40,608 nucleotides of DNA from Fimbriimonas sp. (GTDB taxonomy: Bacteria; Armatimonadota; Fimbriimonadia; Fimbriimonadales; Fimbriimonadaceae). Position 1 is the stretch's first letter, and the number at the start of each line of letters is the position of its first letter. A program made the position numbers and the translations under genes. This document shows, piece after piece, positions 39,697 to 40,608 of this stretch. The stretch is taken from contig JARXAE010000034.1 in NCBI GenBank assembly GCA_029866005.1, positions 1 through 40,608 of the forward strand. Direction: 5' to 3'. The notes below the pieces were generated by a model, which saw only the letters and a program-made list of their open reading frames with translations, made no database searches and had not been told where the DNA came from.

Positions 39697-40608
39697 CTAG
39701 TTCTTGATGGTCAGTGTTTTGCCATCAGCATTGGTAACCATCATGTTGCCTCTAAACTTTCCATCTGTAGCTACAAGCTTTTGTTGCTCTTTGGTGAGGT
39801 CGTTGAACAAGAGATGACCTTGCTTCCTATGCAAATCCCACTGGGCTGGAGTCAAAGAAGCCATGAGCTTCTTCATCGTCTCTCCGAGGTCTTTCAGATG
39901 CGCGGAGGCCTCGCGGTGAGAATGCTCCGCTTTCTTCATCTCCTCACGAGTCTTCTCGATGTCACGTGCTGACTTAATCATCTCTTCACGAACAGCAGCA
40001 AGTTCCTTTTGCATCTTTGACCTTTCTTCTTGGCTCAATCCAGGTGGAAGTTCGTGCAACTTCGCAAGCTCCCTAAAACTCTTCTCGTCGAACGTGAAAC
40101 CGAATCCGTCGGCGCCGAGCGGGGGGATCGCAGGCATCGCCGACATACCTGGCAAAGTTAAAAGGTACGGACGCTTCGGATCCACTCGAGGTGCGACGGG
40201 GTTTCGGGAATCAAACGGGGCACCCGTTGAAATCCCAAATGAGCGACCCGCTCGAAAAACAAGTGTCTTGCCACGAAGACTCCAGTAGCCGCCAAACACT
40301 TCGCCAATCGCATCTAGCGCCTCGTGAAGAGGCACGTTCTTCAGGTTTAACGAGAGGCGCCCTTTGGGCATCGAATCGCTTGAGCTGGCAAAGTTCACGC
40401 CTTGCTTCGAAATCCACCTCAGTACATCTGTTGCAGATGCGTCAACGAACGAACAGGAAACCTCCTTCTTAAACTCTGGGAGTCGCTTAAGTTGGTCGGA
40501 AGAGCCGTTCGAGGCGAAGAGATTTCCTACAATTGGAATCTCCGAGAGGCGAGGAACCTCTGAAGCCTGATCGGGACGAATCGGCACTTCGCGTGCCTGG
40601 AACTCGGT
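39697..40608 (-). CDS. Exported STN-domain protein with coiled coil, 5' end outside the window
   Basis: About 303 residues; the frame runs off the right window edge without a stop, so the true start is not visible. Near the visible N-terminus PRLSEIPIVGNLF resembles secretin-type segments. Then an STN-like domain: EVSCSFVDASATDVLRWISKQGVNF, KGRLSLNLKNVPLHEALDAIGEVFGGYWSLRGKTLVFRAG. A helical, Glu/Lys-rich coiled coil follows (SQEERSKMQKELAAVREEMIKSARDIEKTREEMKKAEHSHREASAHLKDLG, in parts), and a C-terminal beta-like end. It probably sits in the periplasm. The STN-like domain is reminiscent of the one in the putative anti-sigma factor at 35369-36085. Confidence 0.7.
   Translation of the reverse strand, partial: TEFQAREVPIRPDQASEVPRLSEIPIVGNLFASNGSSDQLKRLPEFKKEVSCSFVDASATDVLRWISKQGVNFASSSDSMPKGRLSLNLKNVPLHEALDAIGEVFGGYWSLRGKTLVFRAGRSFGISTGAPFDSRNPVAPRVDPKRPYLLTLPGMSAMPAIPPLGADGFGFTFDEKSFRELAKLHELPPGLSQEERSKMQKELAAVREEMIKSARDIEKTREEMKKAEHSHREASAHLKDLGETMKKLMASLTPAQWDLHRKQGHLLFNDLTKEQQKLVATDGKFRGNMMVTNADGKTLTIKN

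Overview
The window looks like chromosomal DNA from a Gram-negative-type (diderm) bacterium. It has a C-terminal outer-membrane beta-barrel fragment, many lipoprotein signal peptides with clear lipoboxes, and periplasmic-type enzymes. GTG and TTG starts are frequent and base composition is balanced. The protein style (exported proteins of unknown family, BMP-type lipoproteins, tandem PTPS, archaeal-type debranching enzyme, STN-like proteins) reminds me of Armatimonadota/Fimbriimonadia. That placement is a guess from gene content; no rRNA is present to test it. I saw no tRNA, rRNA, CRISPR array, insertion sequence, integrase or phage gene.

Layout. (1) 1-2323, plus: end of an LptD-like barrel gene, then a glycogen debranching enzyme. 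(2) 7349-2320, minus: a tightly overlapping operon encoding a BMP-family lipoprotein, an ABC ATPase, two permeases and a tandem two-domain 6-pyruvoyl-tetrahydropterin synthase. (3) 7411-12121, plus: exported or envelope genes (lipoprotein with beta-propeller-like tail, CocE-type hydrolase, histidine phosphatase, degenerate polysaccharide deacetylase), followed by a PAS-GGDEF diguanylate cyclase and a PPK2-type polyphosphate kinase to 14426. (4) 14419-17741, minus: a lipoprotein, a fatty-acid desaturase, and a second orphan BMP lipoprotein with its own terminator. A gene of unknown function runs divergently from it (17829-18440). (5) 18488-20775, minus: a two-gene M16 peptidase pair. (6) 20802-23453, plus: an exported protein, an ArgC-like protein that appears to lack its catalytic cysteine, and a dicarboxylate/amino-acid symporter. 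(7) 23422-25440, minus: a two-DTG aspartic protease with PDZ, and a TPR membrane protein. (8) 25545-29993, plus: a branched-chain amino-acid ABC operon (binding protein, LivH, LivM, LivG) without LivF, closed by a strong bidirectional terminator. (9) 30050-33301, minus: 2-oxoacid dehydrogenase E1 beta and alpha, and a LolA-like/thioredoxin fusion. (10) 33357-38955, plus: a GT-C-type membrane protein, an ECF sigma factor with a putative anti-sigma partner carrying a periplasmic STN-like domain, a membrane protein with two zinc ribbons and an L7/L12-like C-terminus, then pyrH-frr-uppS. (11) 38956-40608: a gene-poor stretch of about 320 bp with possible gene debris, a DUF423 protein and a truncated STN-domain protein, both minus.

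Functionally most of the window is housekeeping and envelope biology: solute uptake through two ABC systems and one symporter, envelope proteolysis, polysaccharide and polyphosphate metabolism, and the conserved ribosome-recycling/undecaprenyl block. The least explained parts are the sigma/anti-sigma(STN) pair next to the zinc-ribbon-L7/L12 protein, the coupling of a tandem PTPS to a nucleoside-type transporter, and several apparent pseudoenzymes (deacetylase, ArgC-like protein, second M16 subunit).
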